The notes beneath the pieces are model-generated. The model worked only from the letters and a program-made list of their open reading frames with translations. It ran no database searches and was not told where the DNA came from. Below, one piece after another: positions 17,862-27,453 of a stretch of DNA of 64,000 nt. Within the stretch, counting starts at the first letter, position 1. Each line of letters opens with the position of its first letter. The stretch spans positions 1 through 64,000 of the forward strand of contig NZ_JAFBDR010000022.1 in the NCBI RefSeq assembly GCF_016908325.1. Reading direction: 5' to 3'. The DNA comes from Aquibacillus albus. GTDB lineage: Bacteria > Bacillota > Bacilli > Bacillales > Amphibacillaceae. Position numbers and translations under genes: made by a program.

Positions 17862-20066
17862 ATGTGGAAACAATGGAAGAAAAAATTGTTTAATCTGTTT
17901 AAATCTACTATCGATAAAGAAAATATTGATGTTCAACAAAAGCAAGAAGAAAAAAGTAATCAGCAAAAGGTTTATACGAAAATATCCTATCAATACCCGA
18001 ATAATGAATCATTCAAGTTTCCAATTATACCGGATCGTCCTACTTTCAATGATTCAACTGACGACACAGCATATAAGCGTAGGCTGAAAAGACGCTCTTT
18101 AGAGAAGCAAGAAGTGGAAGAGAGAAGACCAACGCCTACGAATGAGAATAAGGAAAGAAAACCGTTTAAAGCAGCCGACGTTCCTTCTCCTGTTTATGGA
18201 TTTAGAAGCCGTTCAAATCATGAAGAGTTAGATGTACCAGCATTTATTAGAAAAGAGCATCCAAGGTTGGAAGAACAAGACAATCATATAGCTATTGAAC
18301 GTACAGAATTAGAGGCTAATGAGGACCATACAATACATATTGAGGAACATCATGAAGAGGAACCAATAATCAATTGGAAGGAACGAAACCAGGAAAGTAA
18401 ACAGAAGGTTCGGGAAATAGAAGAAGAATCTCCTAATAATACTAGCGAAAATGAACGTAAAGAAAAAGAGAATATTGATCAAATAACGGATAATCATGAA
18501 CCGCATAGTATTAGTCCAAAGAAATCTATTGATGAAAATAGCAACCAAAAATCAAAACGTGATTTTCCATTTAATGTCATTATGACACCGAGCGACAAAA
18601 AGGCTAAGATGGAAGCAAATGTAATTACTAGCAAAGAGCCAACTTTTCCACCAACACACTTGCTAAATGATTCATTAGAAGATTCAACGGAAGACAGTGA
18701 TTGGGTAAATCAACAAAAACAGTTACTTACGACTACACTAAAGCATTTTCATGTGAGGGCAAAAGTTGTCAATGCAATGTGTGGACCAACCGTTACTCGA
18801 TTTGAAATTCAACCCGAACCTGGTGTGAAGGTAAGTAAAATAAAAAATTTAAGTGATGATATTAAATTAAACCTGGCAGCAAAGGATATTCGTATGGAAG
18901 CTCCAATACCTGGAAAAAATACGATTGGTATCGAAGTTCCTAATCCAAAGTCACAGCCGGTCATGTTACAAGATATTTTTAATTCAACCATATTTAAACA
19001 AAATAAATCACCCCTAAGTGTAGCATTGGGCCTTGATATTGCAGGAAGACCAATTATTACGGATTTAAAAAAAATGCCGCACGGTTTAATTGCTGGTGCA
19101 ACTGGATCTGGAAAGAGTGTTTGTATTAATACAATACTTATTAGCTTGTTATATAAGGCAAGCCATAAGGATGTTCGCTTTTTACTCATTGATCCTAAGA
19201 TGGTAGAATTAGCTCCATATAATCAGTTGCCTCATTTAGTATCACCTGTTATTACGGACGTGAAAGCTGCAACATCAGCATTAAAATGGGCTGTAACTGA
19301 AATGGAAGAGCGTTATGAGAAATTTGTTCATGAAGGTGCTCGTGATATTGAGCGTTATAATCAAAAAATGTTAAGCCAAAATCGTGCTAATGAAAAAATG
19401 CCTTATTTAGTTATTGTAATTGATGAATTAGCCGATTTAATGATGGTTTCACCACAGGATGTAGAAGATGCTATTTGTAGAATTGCTCAAAAAGCAAGAG
19501 CATGTGGTATTCACTTATTAGTAGCTACACAGCGACCTTCCGTTGATGTAATTACTGGACTAATAAAAGCTAACATTCCTACTAGAATTGCTTTTAGTGT
19601 ATCTTCACAGGTCGACTCACGAACAATTATTGATACAAATGGTGCAGAAAAGTTACTTGGAAGAGGGGACATGCTATTTCATGAGAATGGAGCAGGTAAA
19701 TTAGTTAGAATACAAGGAGCTTTCGTTTCTGACGATGAGATAGAAAGGGTTACGAATTATGTGAAAAACATTGCTCCTCCTAATTACATGTTTGAACAAG
19801 AGCAATTATTACAACAAATAACAACAGAGGAACAGGAGGATGAATTGTATCAACAAGCTGTAGAGTTTGTTGTTGAGCAAAATGGTGCAAGTGCCTCCCT
19901 ACTCCAGAGAAGATTTAAAGTGGGTTATAATCGTGCAGCTAGATTAATCGATCATATGGAAGCAAATGGTATTATATCTGAGCAAAAAGGGAGTAAACCA
20001 CGTGATGTATTAATAACACGTTCAGAATTAGCATCCCATTTTCAAATTGGCCATAGTAATAAGTAA
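17862..20066 (+). CDS. sftA: DNA translocase SftA (YtpS), FtsK family
   Basis: A cytosolic FtsK/SpoIIIE-type DNA pump that helps clear chromosome DNA from the septum. Unlike SpoIIIE it has no N-terminal membrane helices. Instead there is a basic start (WKQWKKKLFNLFK) and a ~240-residue charged, low-complexity linker. The motor has Walker A GATGSGKS near residue 412 and Walker B VIVIDELADLMM about 120 residues later. The C-terminus is the winged-helix gamma domain (SLLQRRFKVGYNRAARLIDHM). GTG 17853 and ATG 17862 are both possible starts; ATG has the better spacing from GAGTG. Synteny with ytpR matches B. subtilis. Confidence 0.92.
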   Translation: MWKQWKKKLFNLFKSTIDKENIDVQQKQEEKSNQQKVYTKISYQYPNNESFKFPIIPDRPTFNDSTDDTAYKRRLKRRSLEKQEVEERRPTPTNENKERKPFKAADVPSPVYGFRSRSNHEELDVPAFIRKEHPRLEEQDNHIAIERTELEANEDHTIHIEEHHEEEPIINWKERNQESKQKVREIEEESPNNTSENERKEKENIDQITDNHEPHSISPKKSIDENSNQKSKRDFPFNVIMTPSDKKAKMEANVITSKEPTFPPTHLLNDSLEDSTEDSDWVNQQKQLLTTTLKHFHVRAKVVNAMCGPTVTRFEIQPEPGVKVSKIKNLSDDIKLNLAAKDIRMEAPIPGKNTIGIEVPNPKSQPVMLQDIFNSTIFKQNKSPLSVALGLDIAGRPIITDLKKMPHGLIAGATGSGKSVCINTILISLLYKASHKDVRFLLIDPKMVELAPYNQLPHLVSPVITDVKAATSALKWAVTEMEERYEKFVHEGARDIERYNQKMLSQNRANEKMPYLVIVIDELADLMMVSPQDVEDAICRIAQKARACGIHLLVATQRPSVDVITGLIKANIPTRIAFSVSSQVDSRTIIDTNGAEKLLGRGDMLFHENGAGKLVRIQGAFVSDDEIERVTNYVKNIAPPNYMFEQEQLLQQITTEEQEDELYQQAVEFVVEQNGASASLLQRRFKVGYNRAARLIDHMEANGIISEQKGSKPRDVLITRSELASHFQIGHSNK

Positions 20067-20090
20067 AGATTTCGTATAAACTATAAGAAG

Positions 20091-20126
20091 AAATTCCTTG
20101 TCATCCATGAGTGACAAGGAATTTTT
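20091..20126 (+). terminator. Terminator after sftA
   Basis: AAATTCCTTGTCA (20091-20103) pairs with TGACAAGGAATTT (20112-20124), followed by Ts. Confidence 0.8.
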
Positions 20127-20176
20127 AAAGGAAGGTATTTATTCACGAAGATCTGCTATTAAAAATTGATTATAAC

Positions 20177-20205
20177 TTGTCGAGATAGTTCTATTCCTAT
20201 ATGAT
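20177..20205 (+). promoter_or_regulatory. Sigma-A promoter for nicotinate phosphoribosyltransferase
   Basis: TTGTCG (20177-20182), a 17-base spacer and TATGAT (20200-20205). Confidence 0.65.
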
Positions 20206-20249
20206 ATACTTTGATATGTCTAACTAACATAGTTAAGGAGTAATTTTCA

Positions 20250-21368
20250 ATGAAGGAAATCACAAAAAAACTAAATGGAGAAATTGAACGATTAACGAAC
20301 AAAACTTTTAAATTTGACAAAAGAATAAAAGAGGGTTGGTTCTCCGCTGTTTATTTTCTGAAGACGAAAGAAATTGCGGAAAAGTTGATTCCAGATAACA
20401 AGATAACGATGCAGTTTTTTCAAAAAAGTAATGCAGTTCTTTGTGGTACAGATGAGGCTATTGCGTTAATACATACTTTTGCAGATGAGCCAGAGAATTT
20501 AGAAATTTACTCATTAAAGGATGGAGATAAGATTAGTCCTTTTGAAACAGTTCTAACCATCACAGGACCCTATCAATCTTTTGGTTACTTAGAAGGGATT
20601 ATCGACGGTATCCTAGCAAGAAGAACATCTGTCGCGACAAATGTATATAATGTGGTAAAAGCGGCCAGAACATCTGGAAAACAAAAGCCAATTATTTTCA
20701 TGGGCGATAGAGATGACCATTATACCCAACAGGCTGGTGACGGATATGCTTCATTCATTGGTGGTTCTACTGCCCAAGCAACCCATGCAATGAATGAATG
20801 GTGGGGGAAACAGGGAATGGGTACGATGCCGCATGCCTTGATTCAAATGTTTAAAGGAGATGTGGTTGCGACAGCAAAGGCCTACCACGAAATATATCCC
20901 AATGATGACTTGATGGTATTAGTTGATTATAACAATGATGTAATAAATGATTCTCTTAAAGTTGCCCGCGAGTTTGGTGATGAATTGAAAGGGGTTCGGA
21001 TTGATACATCTAAAAACATGGTTGATAAATATTTTTTCAGAAATCAACATCTAATGGGCACATTTGATCCAAGAGGAGTTAATCCACAATTGATTTTTGC
21101 TCTAAGAAACGCGCTTGATGAAGAGGGATTCACCCACGTAAAAATAATTGTAAGTGGTGGTTTTAATGAGCAAAAAATAAAAGAGTTCGAGGAAAACAAT
21201 GTCCCGGTTGATATGTATGGTGTGGGTAGAAATCTTCTAACTATTAATATTGGCTTTACTGGAGATAACGTTCTTCTTAATGGTTCTGAGCAAGCAAAAG
21301 AAGGTAGACAGTACAGACCTAATTCACGTTTAGAAAAAGTGGAATACAGAAAAGAAGATAACAGCTAA
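20250..21368 (+). CDS. Nicotinate phosphoribosyltransferase, short form
   Basis: Converts nicotinate and PRPP to nicotinate mononucleotide in NAD salvage. At 372 aa it is the shorter (archaeal-like) form rather than the ~490-aa B. subtilis YueK type. Family features include RRTSVATNVYNVVKAA, the FMGDRDDHY segment, and the late phosphate-binding region VSGGFNEQKI followed by YGVGRNL. AAGGAG lies upstream of the ATG and a strong sigma-A promoter precedes it. It lies between sftA and murC; a nearby NAD kinase gene at 46.5 kb is in the same metabolic area but is not linked by operon. Confidence 0.87.
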   Translation: MKEITKKLNGEIERLTNKTFKFDKRIKEGWFSAVYFLKTKEIAEKLIPDNKITMQFFQKSNAVLCGTDEAIALIHTFADEPENLEIYSLKDGDKISPFETVLTITGPYQSFGYLEGIIDGILARRTSVATNVYNVVKAARTSGKQKPIIFMGDRDDHYTQQAGDGYASFIGGSTAQATHAMNEWWGKQGMGTMPHALIQMFKGDVVATAKAYHEIYPNDDLMVLVDYNNDVINDSLKVAREFGDELKGVRIDTSKNMVDKYFFRNQHLMGTFDPRGVNPQLIFALRNALDEEGFTHVKIIVSGGFNEQKIKEFEENNVPVDMYGVGRNLLTINIGFTGDNVLLNGSEQAKEGRQYRPNSRLEKVEYRKEDNS

Positions 21369-21494
21369 GTGAAAATTACAGTTTGATATTTGTATTTTTC
21401 ACCTCAATATGATTATAGATCTAGTTAAACTAGAGTGATACGATGAGATAATGTTCCATTTGTAAGAAATCACTCGTTTTGGGGGTTCTTGTTT

Positions 21495-22805
21495 ATGACA
21501 ATTTACCATTTTATTGGTATTAAGGGAACTGGGATGAGTGCATTAGCACAAATTCTTCATGATTCTGGTGAAAATGTTCAAGGTTCAGATGTAGAAAAGG
21601 AATTCTTTACACAAGTAGCATTAGAAGAAAAAAACATTCCGGTAATGCCTTTTACAAAAAATAATATTCGACCAGGATTGACGATTATCGCAGGTAATGC
21701 TTTTAACGATGATCATGAAGAAATTCGGGAGGCAAAGAAGTTAGGGTTACCGTTTTATCGTTATCATGAATTTTTGGGGAAATGGTTAAAGCAATACACA
21801 AGTATAGCCATAACCGGTGCACATGGTAAAACATCCACTACTGGTTTATTAGCGCATGTTTTAAATCAAACATATCCTATTTCTTATTTAATTGGCGATG
21901 GTTCTGGCAAAGGACATAAAGACAGTAAATATTTTGTTTTTGAGGCATGTGAATATCGGAGACACTTTTTACAATACGAGCCTGATTACGCTATCATGAC
22001 GAATATTGATTTTGATCATCCAGATTATTTTAGTAGTATTGATGATGTATTTCAATCATTTCAAGAAATGTCTGAAAACGTCAAGAAGGGTATTGTGGCA
22101 TGTGGGGATGATGAATATTTGCAGCGTATTCAAGCGAAAGTGCCAGTACTATATTATGGGTTTGCAGACACGAATGACTTTCAAGCTAAAAATGTATTCG
22201 AGGACGAAGATGGAACCACCTTTGATGTGTTTGTAAGAAATAATTTTTATGAATCTTTTATCATTCCATCCTATGGTAACCATAATGTTCTGAATGCCTT
22301 AGCAGTAATAGCTATTTGTCATTATGAAGGGATGCAGGCAAGTGATATTAAAAAACTACATTCATTTAAAGGGGTAAAACGCCGCTTTACTGAAAAGGTA
22401 GTTGGTAATCAAGTTCTGATAGATGATTACGCACACCATCCTAAAGAAATTGAAGCAACGATCGAAGCTGCTAGAAAAAAATACCCATATAAATCAATCA
22501 CTGCCATTTTCCAACCACATACGTATTCAAGAACGAAAACGTTCTTAAAAGAGTTTGCTAAAAGCCTGAACCTTGCTGATCACGTTTTTTTATGTGATAT
22601 TTTTGGATCAGCACGTGAAGGTGATGGAAATTTAACGATTAATGATTTACGTTTTTTAGTGGAAGGTAGTAAAATTTTAGAATTGGAAGCAACTTCCGTG
22701 TTAATGGAATATAAGGATAGTGTCCTTATATTTATGGGAGCAGGAGACATCCAAAAATTTCAACATGCGTATGAAAATGTACTGACTGATAAAGAAGAAG
22801 TTTAG
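21495..22805 (+). CDS. murC: UDP-N-acetylmuramate--L-alanine ligase
   Basis: ATP-dependent cytosolic ligase that adds the first L-alanine to UDP-MurNAc in peptidoglycan synthesis. The N-terminal Rossmann loop is [10 protein letters not shown]. The Mur ligase P-loop [10 protein letters not shown] is at residues 108-117. Later comes the family motif [14 protein letters not shown] and the C-terminal [13 protein letters not shown] at 21489 is in frame, but ATG 21495 is spaced 9 bases from GGGGG and gives 436 aa, the usual length. The neighbours ytxG and ytxH match the B. subtilis order. Confidence 0.94.
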   Translation: MTIYHFIGIKGTGMSALAQILHDSGENVQGSDVEKEFFTQVALEEKNIPVMPFTKNNIRPGLTIIAGNAFNDDHEEIREAKKLGLPFYRYHEFLGKWLKQYTSIAITGAHGKTSTTGLLAHVLNQTYPISYLIGDGSGKGHKDSKYFVFEACEYRRHFLQYEPDYAIMTNIDFDHPDYFSSIDDVFQSFQEMSENVKKGIVACGDDEYLQRIQAKVPVLYYGFADTNDFQAKNVFEDEDGTTFDVFVRNNFYESFIIPSYGNHNVLNALAVIAICHYEGMQASDIKKLHSFKGVKRRFTEKVVGNQVLIDDYAHHPKEIEATIEAARKKYPYKSITAIFQPHTYSRTKTFLKEFAKSLNLADHVFLCDIFGSAREGDGNLTINDLRFLVEGSKILELEATSVLMEYKDSVLIFMGAGDIQKFQHAYENVLTDKEEV

Positions 22806-22865
22806 AATATCGATTATCTAGTATCAAATTAAAGGATTTTTGAACTTCATATCGAATAAATAACA

Positions 22866-22897
22866 AGGAGGGGGTTAAACCCTTCCTATTCTTATTT
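22866..22897 (+). terminator. Probable terminator after murC
   Basis: AGGAGGGG (22866-22873) pairs with CCCTTCCT (22880-22887), including one G-U pair, followed by a T-rich stretch. A second weak inverted repeat (TATTCTTA/TAAGAATA) lies just downstream. Confidence 0.5.
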
Positions 22898-22976
22898 TAT
22901 ATTTAAGAATAAGAAAATGGGTAAAATCTGTATAAAGTGAGCCAAAAATGTTGATTTTAAAGAAAGAGAATAGATG

Positions 22977-23001
22977 GTTTAAAAAAACTGTATGAGGGTA
23001 A
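22977..23001 (+). promoter_or_regulatory. Sigma-B-like general-stress promoter for ytxGH
   Basis: GTTTAA (22977-22982), a 13-base spacer and GGGTAA (22996-23001). The B. subtilis sigma-B consensus is GTTTAA-N12/14-GGGTAT, so only one base differs. The B. subtilis ytxGHJ unit is known to be a sigma-B (and sigma-H) target. Confidence 0.7.
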
Positions 23002-23066
23002 GAGTTAATAAAGAGTACAGCAAACCATTTGGATCTGGTACATAACGAAGGAGTTGGTCTAGTAGA

Positions 23067-23495
23067 ATGATAAGTTTACTCTATATTGCAGCACTTATAA
23101 TAGCAATTGCATTTGCCGTACTTGTCATCTATTTAGCTAAGGTGCTAAAGGTATTACAAAGGACAATGACTCATGTTGCAGATACTTTAGAGGGACTAGA
23201 GAAGCAAATGGAAGGTATTACAATTGAAACGACATCCTTGTTAAATAAAACAAATAAACTGGCTGAGGATGTCAATGATAAGTCAGTGAGATTAAACACA
23301 TTGGTTGATGGTATTAAAGGATTGGGAGATACAGTAAACGAATTCAATACTTCCATTCGATCTGTGACAAAAAGTATTTCATCTGTTACAGAGGAAAATA
23401 AAGAAGCTACCGCACAAGCAATGAAATGGGGAACGGTAGTTATGCAACTTTGGAAAAAACGAAAAAACGATCAAGAAGAACAAATAAAAAAATAA
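23067..23495 (+). CDS. ytxG: DUF948 membrane coiled-coil protein, YtxG
   Basis: A 142-aa protein with one N-terminal membrane helix (LLYIAALIIAIAFAVLVIYL, residues 4-23). A long helical, coiled-coil-like region with heptad leucine/valine spacing follows. It belongs to the DUF948/YtxG general-stress family; the molecular role is unknown. A sigma-B-like promoter lies about 70 bases upstream. AAGGAG is present, though 13 bases from the ATG, which is long. The next gene, ytxH, begins 17 bases after the stop, so the two are cotranscribed. Confidence 0.88.
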   Translation: MISLLYIAALIIAIAFAVLVIYLAKVLKVLQRTMTHVADTLEGLEKQMEGITIETTSLLNKTNKLAEDVNDKSVRLNTLVDGIKGLGDTVNEFNTSIRSVTKSISSVTEENKEATAQAMKWGTVVMQLWKKRKNDQEEQIKK

Positions 23496-23512
23496 ATTTT
23501 GGAGGGGATAAT

Positions 23513-23941
23513 ATGAGTAATCAACAAGACCAAGGGAAAGATCAAGGGATTAACAGTAAAGATTTTATGATTGGTTCTTTAATTGGAGGAATAGTTGGTG
23601 CTTCTATGGCATTACTATTTGCTCCTAAAACTGGGAAAGAGTTTAGAAATGATCTGAACCAAGGCGCAAATTATGTAAAGGACCGTGCATATGAATGGAA
23701 GGATATAGCATATGAAAAAGGATCAGAATGGAAAGATTATGCTAGAGATAATTACTCCCAACTCTCTCAAAATGTTTCAGAAAAGTCACAGGAATTGGGA
23801 GATAAAGTGAAGGAAACATCGAAGTCCATTCAGGATAAATTTAATAAAGAAGATGATCCTGAAGAAACTGCAGAAGAAGTTGCGCAGGCAATTGAGGAAG
23901 TTTCCCAACAAATTGAAAACAACAATAACAAGGATAATTAA
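23513..23941 (+). CDS. ytxH: YtxH-family general stress protein
   Basis: A 142-aa protein with the YtxH signature GSLIGGIVGASMALLFAPKT (residues 18-37), a glycine-rich membrane segment. A highly charged amphipathic region follows (YVKDRAYEWKDIAYEKGSEW), of the kind seen in LEA-like stress proteins. The open frame extends upstream into ytxG, but GGAGGGG sits 6-7 bases before ATG 23513, which is the start. It is cotranscribed with ytxG. The third gene of the B. subtilis unit, ytxJ, is absent; a terminator follows at once. Confidence 0.9.
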   Translation: MSNQQDQGKDQGINSKDFMIGSLIGGIVGASMALLFAPKTGKEFRNDLNQGANYVKDRAYEWKDIAYEKGSEWKDYARDNYSQLSQNVSEKSQELGDKVKETSKSIQDKFNKEDDPEETAEEVAQAIEEVSQQIENNNNKDN

Positions 23942-23953
23942 TGTAAGTATCTA

Positions 23954-23999
23954 AAAAGGTTGTGAGAACAATTATGTTCAGCAACCTTTTATTTTTTTT
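23954..23999 (+). terminator. Terminator after ytxGH
   Basis: AAAAGGTTG pairs with CAACCTTTT (23954-23990, inner GAACA/TGTTC), followed by a T run. Confidence 0.8.
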
Positions 24000-24030
24000 A
24001 ACCGTTGTAGTATAATTTCAGGCAGACAAG

Positions 24031-24039
24031 TGTTATAAT
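24031..24039 (+). promoter_or_regulatory. Extended -10 promoter for DAHP synthase gene
   Basis: TGTTATAAT: a perfect TATAAT with TG one base upstream. No good -35 is seen at 17 bases. Confidence 0.5.
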
Positions 24040-24127
24040 TTTAGCTATAATTGTCTCTAATTATTAAAAAAATTAACACATTTCCAAAGAACTTTAAATA
24101 GAAATAAGAAATAGGGGGTTTTTCACA

Positions 24128-25195
24128 TTGGGTAACGAACAATTAGAACAACTACGAGATAAGCTTGATCAAGTGAATCTAGAAATCTTAGATTTAATAA
24201 ACAAGCGAGCAGAATTAGTACAAGAAATAGGACAAATAAAAGAAAAGCAGGGTGTTAATCGATTTGATCCTGTTCGTGAAAGAAAAATGTTGAATCTTAT
24301 TACGGATAACAACAATGGTCCATTTGAAAACTCTACCATTGAACATCTATTTAAAGAAATTTTCAAAGCAGGATTAGAGCTTCAAGAGGATGACCATAGT
24401 AAAGCATTACTAGTGTCAAGAAAGAAGAAACCAGAAGATACAGTAATTGAAATCAATGGTGAAAAATTCGGAGATGGTAACCAACACTTCATTTTTGGCC
24501 CTTGTGCAGTGGAAAGCTATGAGCAAGTGGCGGAGGTCGCTGCTGCTATTAAAAAGCAAGGGATGAAATTAATACGTGGTGGCGCATTTAAACCAAGAAC
24601 TTCTCCTTATGATTTCCAAGGACTTGGGTTTGAAGGATTAAAGATATTGAAAAGAGTCTCAGATGAATATGGCTTAGCTGTTGTTAGTGAAATTGTTAGT
24701 CCTGCAGATATCGAAAAAGCTATTGACTATATTGATGTTATTCAAATTGGTGCTCGTAACATGCAAAACTTTGAGCTATTAAAAGCTGCAGGTGACGTTG
24801 ATAAACCAGTGCTATTGAAGCGAGGCATGTCAGCAACTATATCTGATTTTATCAATGCAGCTGAATATATTATTTCACGAGGTAATGGGAACATTATCTT
24901 ATGTGAAAGAGGTATTCGCACCTATGAAAAAGCAACTAGAAATACACTAGACATAACTGCAGTACCGATTCTGAAGCAGGAAACGCATTTACCTGTAATG
25001 GTCGATGTAACTCACTCTACAGGAAGAAGAGATTTATTATTGCCAGCTGCAAAGGCTGCTCTAGCTATCGGTGCAGATGGAGTAATGGCAGAGGTTCATC
25101 CTGACCCAGCAGTAGCTTTATCTGATTCTGCACAACAAATGGATATTCCAACATTTGAATCTTTCGTGACTGAGCTATTAAAAAGCAAAAAGTAG
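24128..25195 (+). CDS. aroA: Bifunctional 3-deoxy-7-phosphoheptulonate synthase / chorismate mutase
   Basis: First enzyme of the shikimate pathway with a regulatory AroQ domain, as in B. subtilis AroA(G). Residues 1-90 are a helical chorismate mutase ([20 protein letters not shown]). The remainder is a type I-beta DAHP synthase with [38 protein letters not shown] and the late [10 protein letters not shown]. Prephenate or chorismate bound to the N-terminal domain probably feeds back on the synthase, as known for the family. The start is TTG 24128, 9 bases after GGGGG. The gene lies directly before ccpA, as in B. subtilis. 355 aa is full length. Confidence 0.93.
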   Translation: MGNEQLEQLRDKLDQVNLEILDLINKRAELVQEIGQIKEKQGVNRFDPVRERKMLNLITDNNNGPFENSTIEHLFKEIFKAGLELQEDDHSKALLVSRKKKPEDTVIEINGEKFGDGNQHFIFGPCAVESYEQVAEVAAAIKKQGMKLIRGGAFKPRTSPYDFQGLGFEGLKILKRVSDEYGLAVVSEIVSPADIEKAIDYIDVIQIGARNMQNFELLKAAGDVDKPVLLKRGMSATISDFINAAEYIISRGNGNIILCERGIRTYEKATRNTLDITAVPILKQETHLPVMVDVTHSTGRRDLLLPAAKAALAIGADGVMAEVHPDPAVALSDSAQQMDIPTFESFVTELLKSKK

Positions 25196-25204
25196 GGATC
25201 TATG

Positions 25205-25245
25205 TTAGCACCCTTGCCTTCCACTTAGGCAAGGGTGCTAATTTG
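25205..25245 (+). terminator. Terminator after DAHP synthase
   Basis: A perfect 15-bp stem: TTAGCACCCTTGCCT (25205-25219) with AGGCAAGGGTGCTAA (25227-25241). The T tail is short. Confidence 0.75.
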
Positions 25246-25267
25246 TTATTGCATGATAAGAAAAGGT

Positions 25268-25298
25268 TTGAGCATTAATACGTGGATTTTGTTATAAT
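25268..25298 (+). promoter_or_regulatory. Sigma-A promoter for ccpA(-motPS)
   Basis: TTGAGC (25268-25273), a 19-base spacer and TATAAT (25293-25298), with TG in the extended -10 position. Confidence 0.5.
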
Positions 25299-25432
25299 AA
25301 TGCTTAGATATTGGAAAAATATTACGTATATCCTCGCAATATTTGTCGAACCATTGCGGAACAAGCGATAGTATCGTAAAATTAATGAAAAGTATATCGA
25401 AATAGAAGCGATAAATAGGAGGTAGTATCTTT

Positions 25433-26434
25433 ATGAACGTTACAATATATGATGTAGCAAGAGAAGCAAACGTATCAATGGCAACAGTCTCAAGGGTAGT
25501 GAATGGTAATCCCAATGTAAAACCAGCTACTAGAAAAAAAGTACTTCATACAATTGAGAGATTAGGATATCGACCAAATGCAGTTGCAAGAGGGCTAGCA
25601 AGTAAAAAAACCACTACTGTAGGTGTAATTATTCCTGATATTTCAAGCATCTTCTTTTCAGAGTTAGCAAGAGGGATTGATGATATAGCTACAATGTATA
25701 AATACAACATTATTTTAAGTAATTCTGATCAAAATAAGGACAAGGAATTACAGCTTATTAATACGATGTTAGAAAAACAAGTGGATGGTATCGTGTTTAT
25801 GGGTGGTAATATAAGTGATGAGCATGTACATCAGTTAAAATCCTCACCAGTACCAGTGGCATTAGCTGCAACCATTGATCCTTCACAAGAAATTCCTTCC
25901 GTGAATATTGACTATCAAGAGGCAGCATATGAAGCAACAAAATTACTTATTGAAAATGGTACGACAAATCCAGCATTTGTTTCTGCTCAAGAAGAGACGG
26001 AAATAAACAATCAAAAGTATGAAGGGTATGCTCGTGCTTTAAAAGAAGCCAACCAAGAAGTAAATCCCGATCTGATCGTTAAAGGAGATTATACTTATGA
26101 TTCCGGGATTGAAGCGGCGCATCAATATTTAGAAATGGACAATAAACCAACGGCTATCTTTGTTGCATCTGATGAGATGGCATTAGGTGTAATCCATGGA
26201 ATTCAAGACAAAGGTTTACGAGTGCCAGAGGATATTGAAGTTTTTGGTTTTGATAATACAAGGCTTGCAACAATGGTTCGTCCAACCTTATCAACGATTG
26301 TCCAGCCAATGTATGATATTGGAGCAGTAGCCATGAGATTATTGACAAAATATATGAACAAAGAAGAGGTTACGGATCAAAATGTTATTTTACCTCACCG
26401 AATGATTGAAAGAAGCTCAACAAAAGCCAGATAA
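25433..26434 (+). CDS. ccpA: Catabolite control protein A, LacI family
   Basis: Master regulator of carbon catabolite control; with HPr-Ser-P it binds cre sites. The N-terminal helix-turn-helix ([20 protein letters not shown], residues 3-22) and hinge helix ([15 protein letters not shown]) are typical of LacI proteins. The core is a periplasmic-binding-protein fold ending at residue 333, normal for CcpA. Synteny (aroA before, motPS after) supports CcpA over other LacI members. AGGAGG lies upstream of the ATG. A cre-like site upstream of ackA in this window is a plausible target. Confidence 0.94.
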   Translation: MNVTIYDVAREANVSMATVSRVVNGNPNVKPATRKKVLHTIERLGYRPNAVARGLASKKTTTVGVIIPDISSIFFSELARGIDDIATMYKYNIILSNSDQNKDKELQLINTMLEKQVDGIVFMGGNISDEHVHQLKSSPVPVALAATIDPSQEIPSVNIDYQEAAYEATKLLIENGTTNPAFVSAQEETEINNQKYEGYARALKEANQEVNPDLIVKGDYTYDSGIEAAHQYLEMDNKPTAIFVASDEMALGVIHGIQDKGLRVPEDIEVFGFDNTRLATMVRPTLSTIVQPMYDIGAVAMRLLTKYMNKEEVTDQNVILPHRMIERSSTKAR

Positions 26435-26522
26435 TGTCGATATTAATAGTAAACAGACTTTTGTAGGCCAGTAAGGTTTTAAATATCAGCAAATAAATCA
26501 TTTTGACGGAGCAAAAAAAGAA

Positions 26523-26569
26523 GGCTTTCGACATTAGGAGTTGGAGAAAAGCCCAGATTTTTCTAATGT
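26523..26569 (+). promoter_or_regulatory. Stem-loop region between ccpA and motP
   Basis: Two competing or interlocked helices: GGCTTT (26523-26528) with AAAGCC (26548-26553), and ACATTAG (26531-26537) with CTAATGT (26563-26569). B. subtilis has a stem-loop in the same place that limits motPS expression; equivalence is inferred from position. Confidence 0.45.
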
Positions 26570-26628
26570 TCTATGTTCCGAATAAACTATCTTTCATCAA
26601 GTTTGTCCAACAGTTAGGGAGAGAGAGT

Positions 26629-27453
26629 ATGAAAAAAAGAGATCTGTTAACTCCAATCGGTATTACCTTTGGATTTCTCATGCTAATGTTTGGAATTTTA
26701 ACAAGCGGTGGGACTAGTGAAGCCGTATCTTTTGTCCAGTTAACGTCCGTTTTAATCGTTCTTGGAGGCATTATTTCAGGAATCCTAATTAATTTTAATT
26801 TGGATCATATCAAAGCAACGCGCTTTGTTCTTGCACAAGCTTTTACCAGGAATGAACAAAGCTTACCTATCTTGATTGACTTGTTTGTTCGATTATCTGA
26901 ACGAGCGAGGAGAGAAGGCTTATTAGCATTAGAGAACGAGTTAGATAATGTAGAGGATCCTTTTATTCGAAAAGGTGTGTTACTAGCAATAGACGGTGTT
27001 GAGCCAGAAGTTATTAATGATATTATGACCGCAGAGATCATCGCAATGGAAGAAAGGCATCAGACTGGTAGAGCAATTCTTGAAAAAGCAGGAGAATATG
27101 CACCTGCATGGGGAATGATTGGTACTCTAATTGGATTAGTACTAATGCTGAATAACTTAACGGATCCATCCACTCTTGGTCCGAATATGGCTGTTGCTCT
27201 TTTAACAACTTTATACGGAACTGTTTTATCAAACTTAGTATTTATTCCAATGGCAGCAAAGCTTGAGATGAAATCTAATGAAGAAGTTTTTCTTAAGCAA
27301 ATTGCAATCGAGGGTGTAATTGGCGTACAATCCGGACAAAATCCTAGAATTTTAAATGAAAAGTTAAGTGCTTTTTTATCTGGAGATATGAAACGGAAAA
27401 ATGAAGATGAACTAGACGCTGAGTATATGGGGGAAAGCGTCAATGAAGCTTAG
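26629..27453 (+). CDS. motP: Flagellar stator subunit MotP
   Basis: MotA/ExbB-family stator protein of the sodium-type MotPS pair. 274 aa, with four predicted membrane segments and a cytoplasmic loop (ARREGLLALENELDNVEDPF) typical of MotA-like proteins. The last helices include GEYAPAWGMIGTLIGLVLML. The open frame continues upstream to 26503, but AGGGAGAGA sits just before ATG 26629 and the MotP N-terminus (MKKRDLLTPIGI) starts there. It overlaps motS by 11 bases. The location after ccpA is diagnostic for MotPS rather than MotAB. Confidence 0.92.
   Translation: MKKRDLLTPIGITFGFLMLMFGILTSGGTSEAVSFVQLTSVLIVLGGIISGILINFNLDHIKATRFVLAQAFTRNEQSLPILIDLFVRLSERARREGLLALENELDNVEDPFIRKGVLLAIDGVEPEVINDIMTAEIIAMEERHQTGRAILEKAGEYAPAWGMIGTLIGLVLMLNNLTDPSTLGPNMAVALLTTLYGTVLSNLVFIPMAAKLEMKSNEEVFLKQIAIEGVIGVQSGQNPRILNEKLSAFLSGDMKRKNEDELDAEYMGESVNEA

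Noticed and set aside
26503-26628. N-terminal extension of MotP by 42 residues
   Set aside because: The extension has no ribosome-binding site at its start, covers the stem-loop region, and is not part of known MotP proteins; ATG 26629 has a good site.
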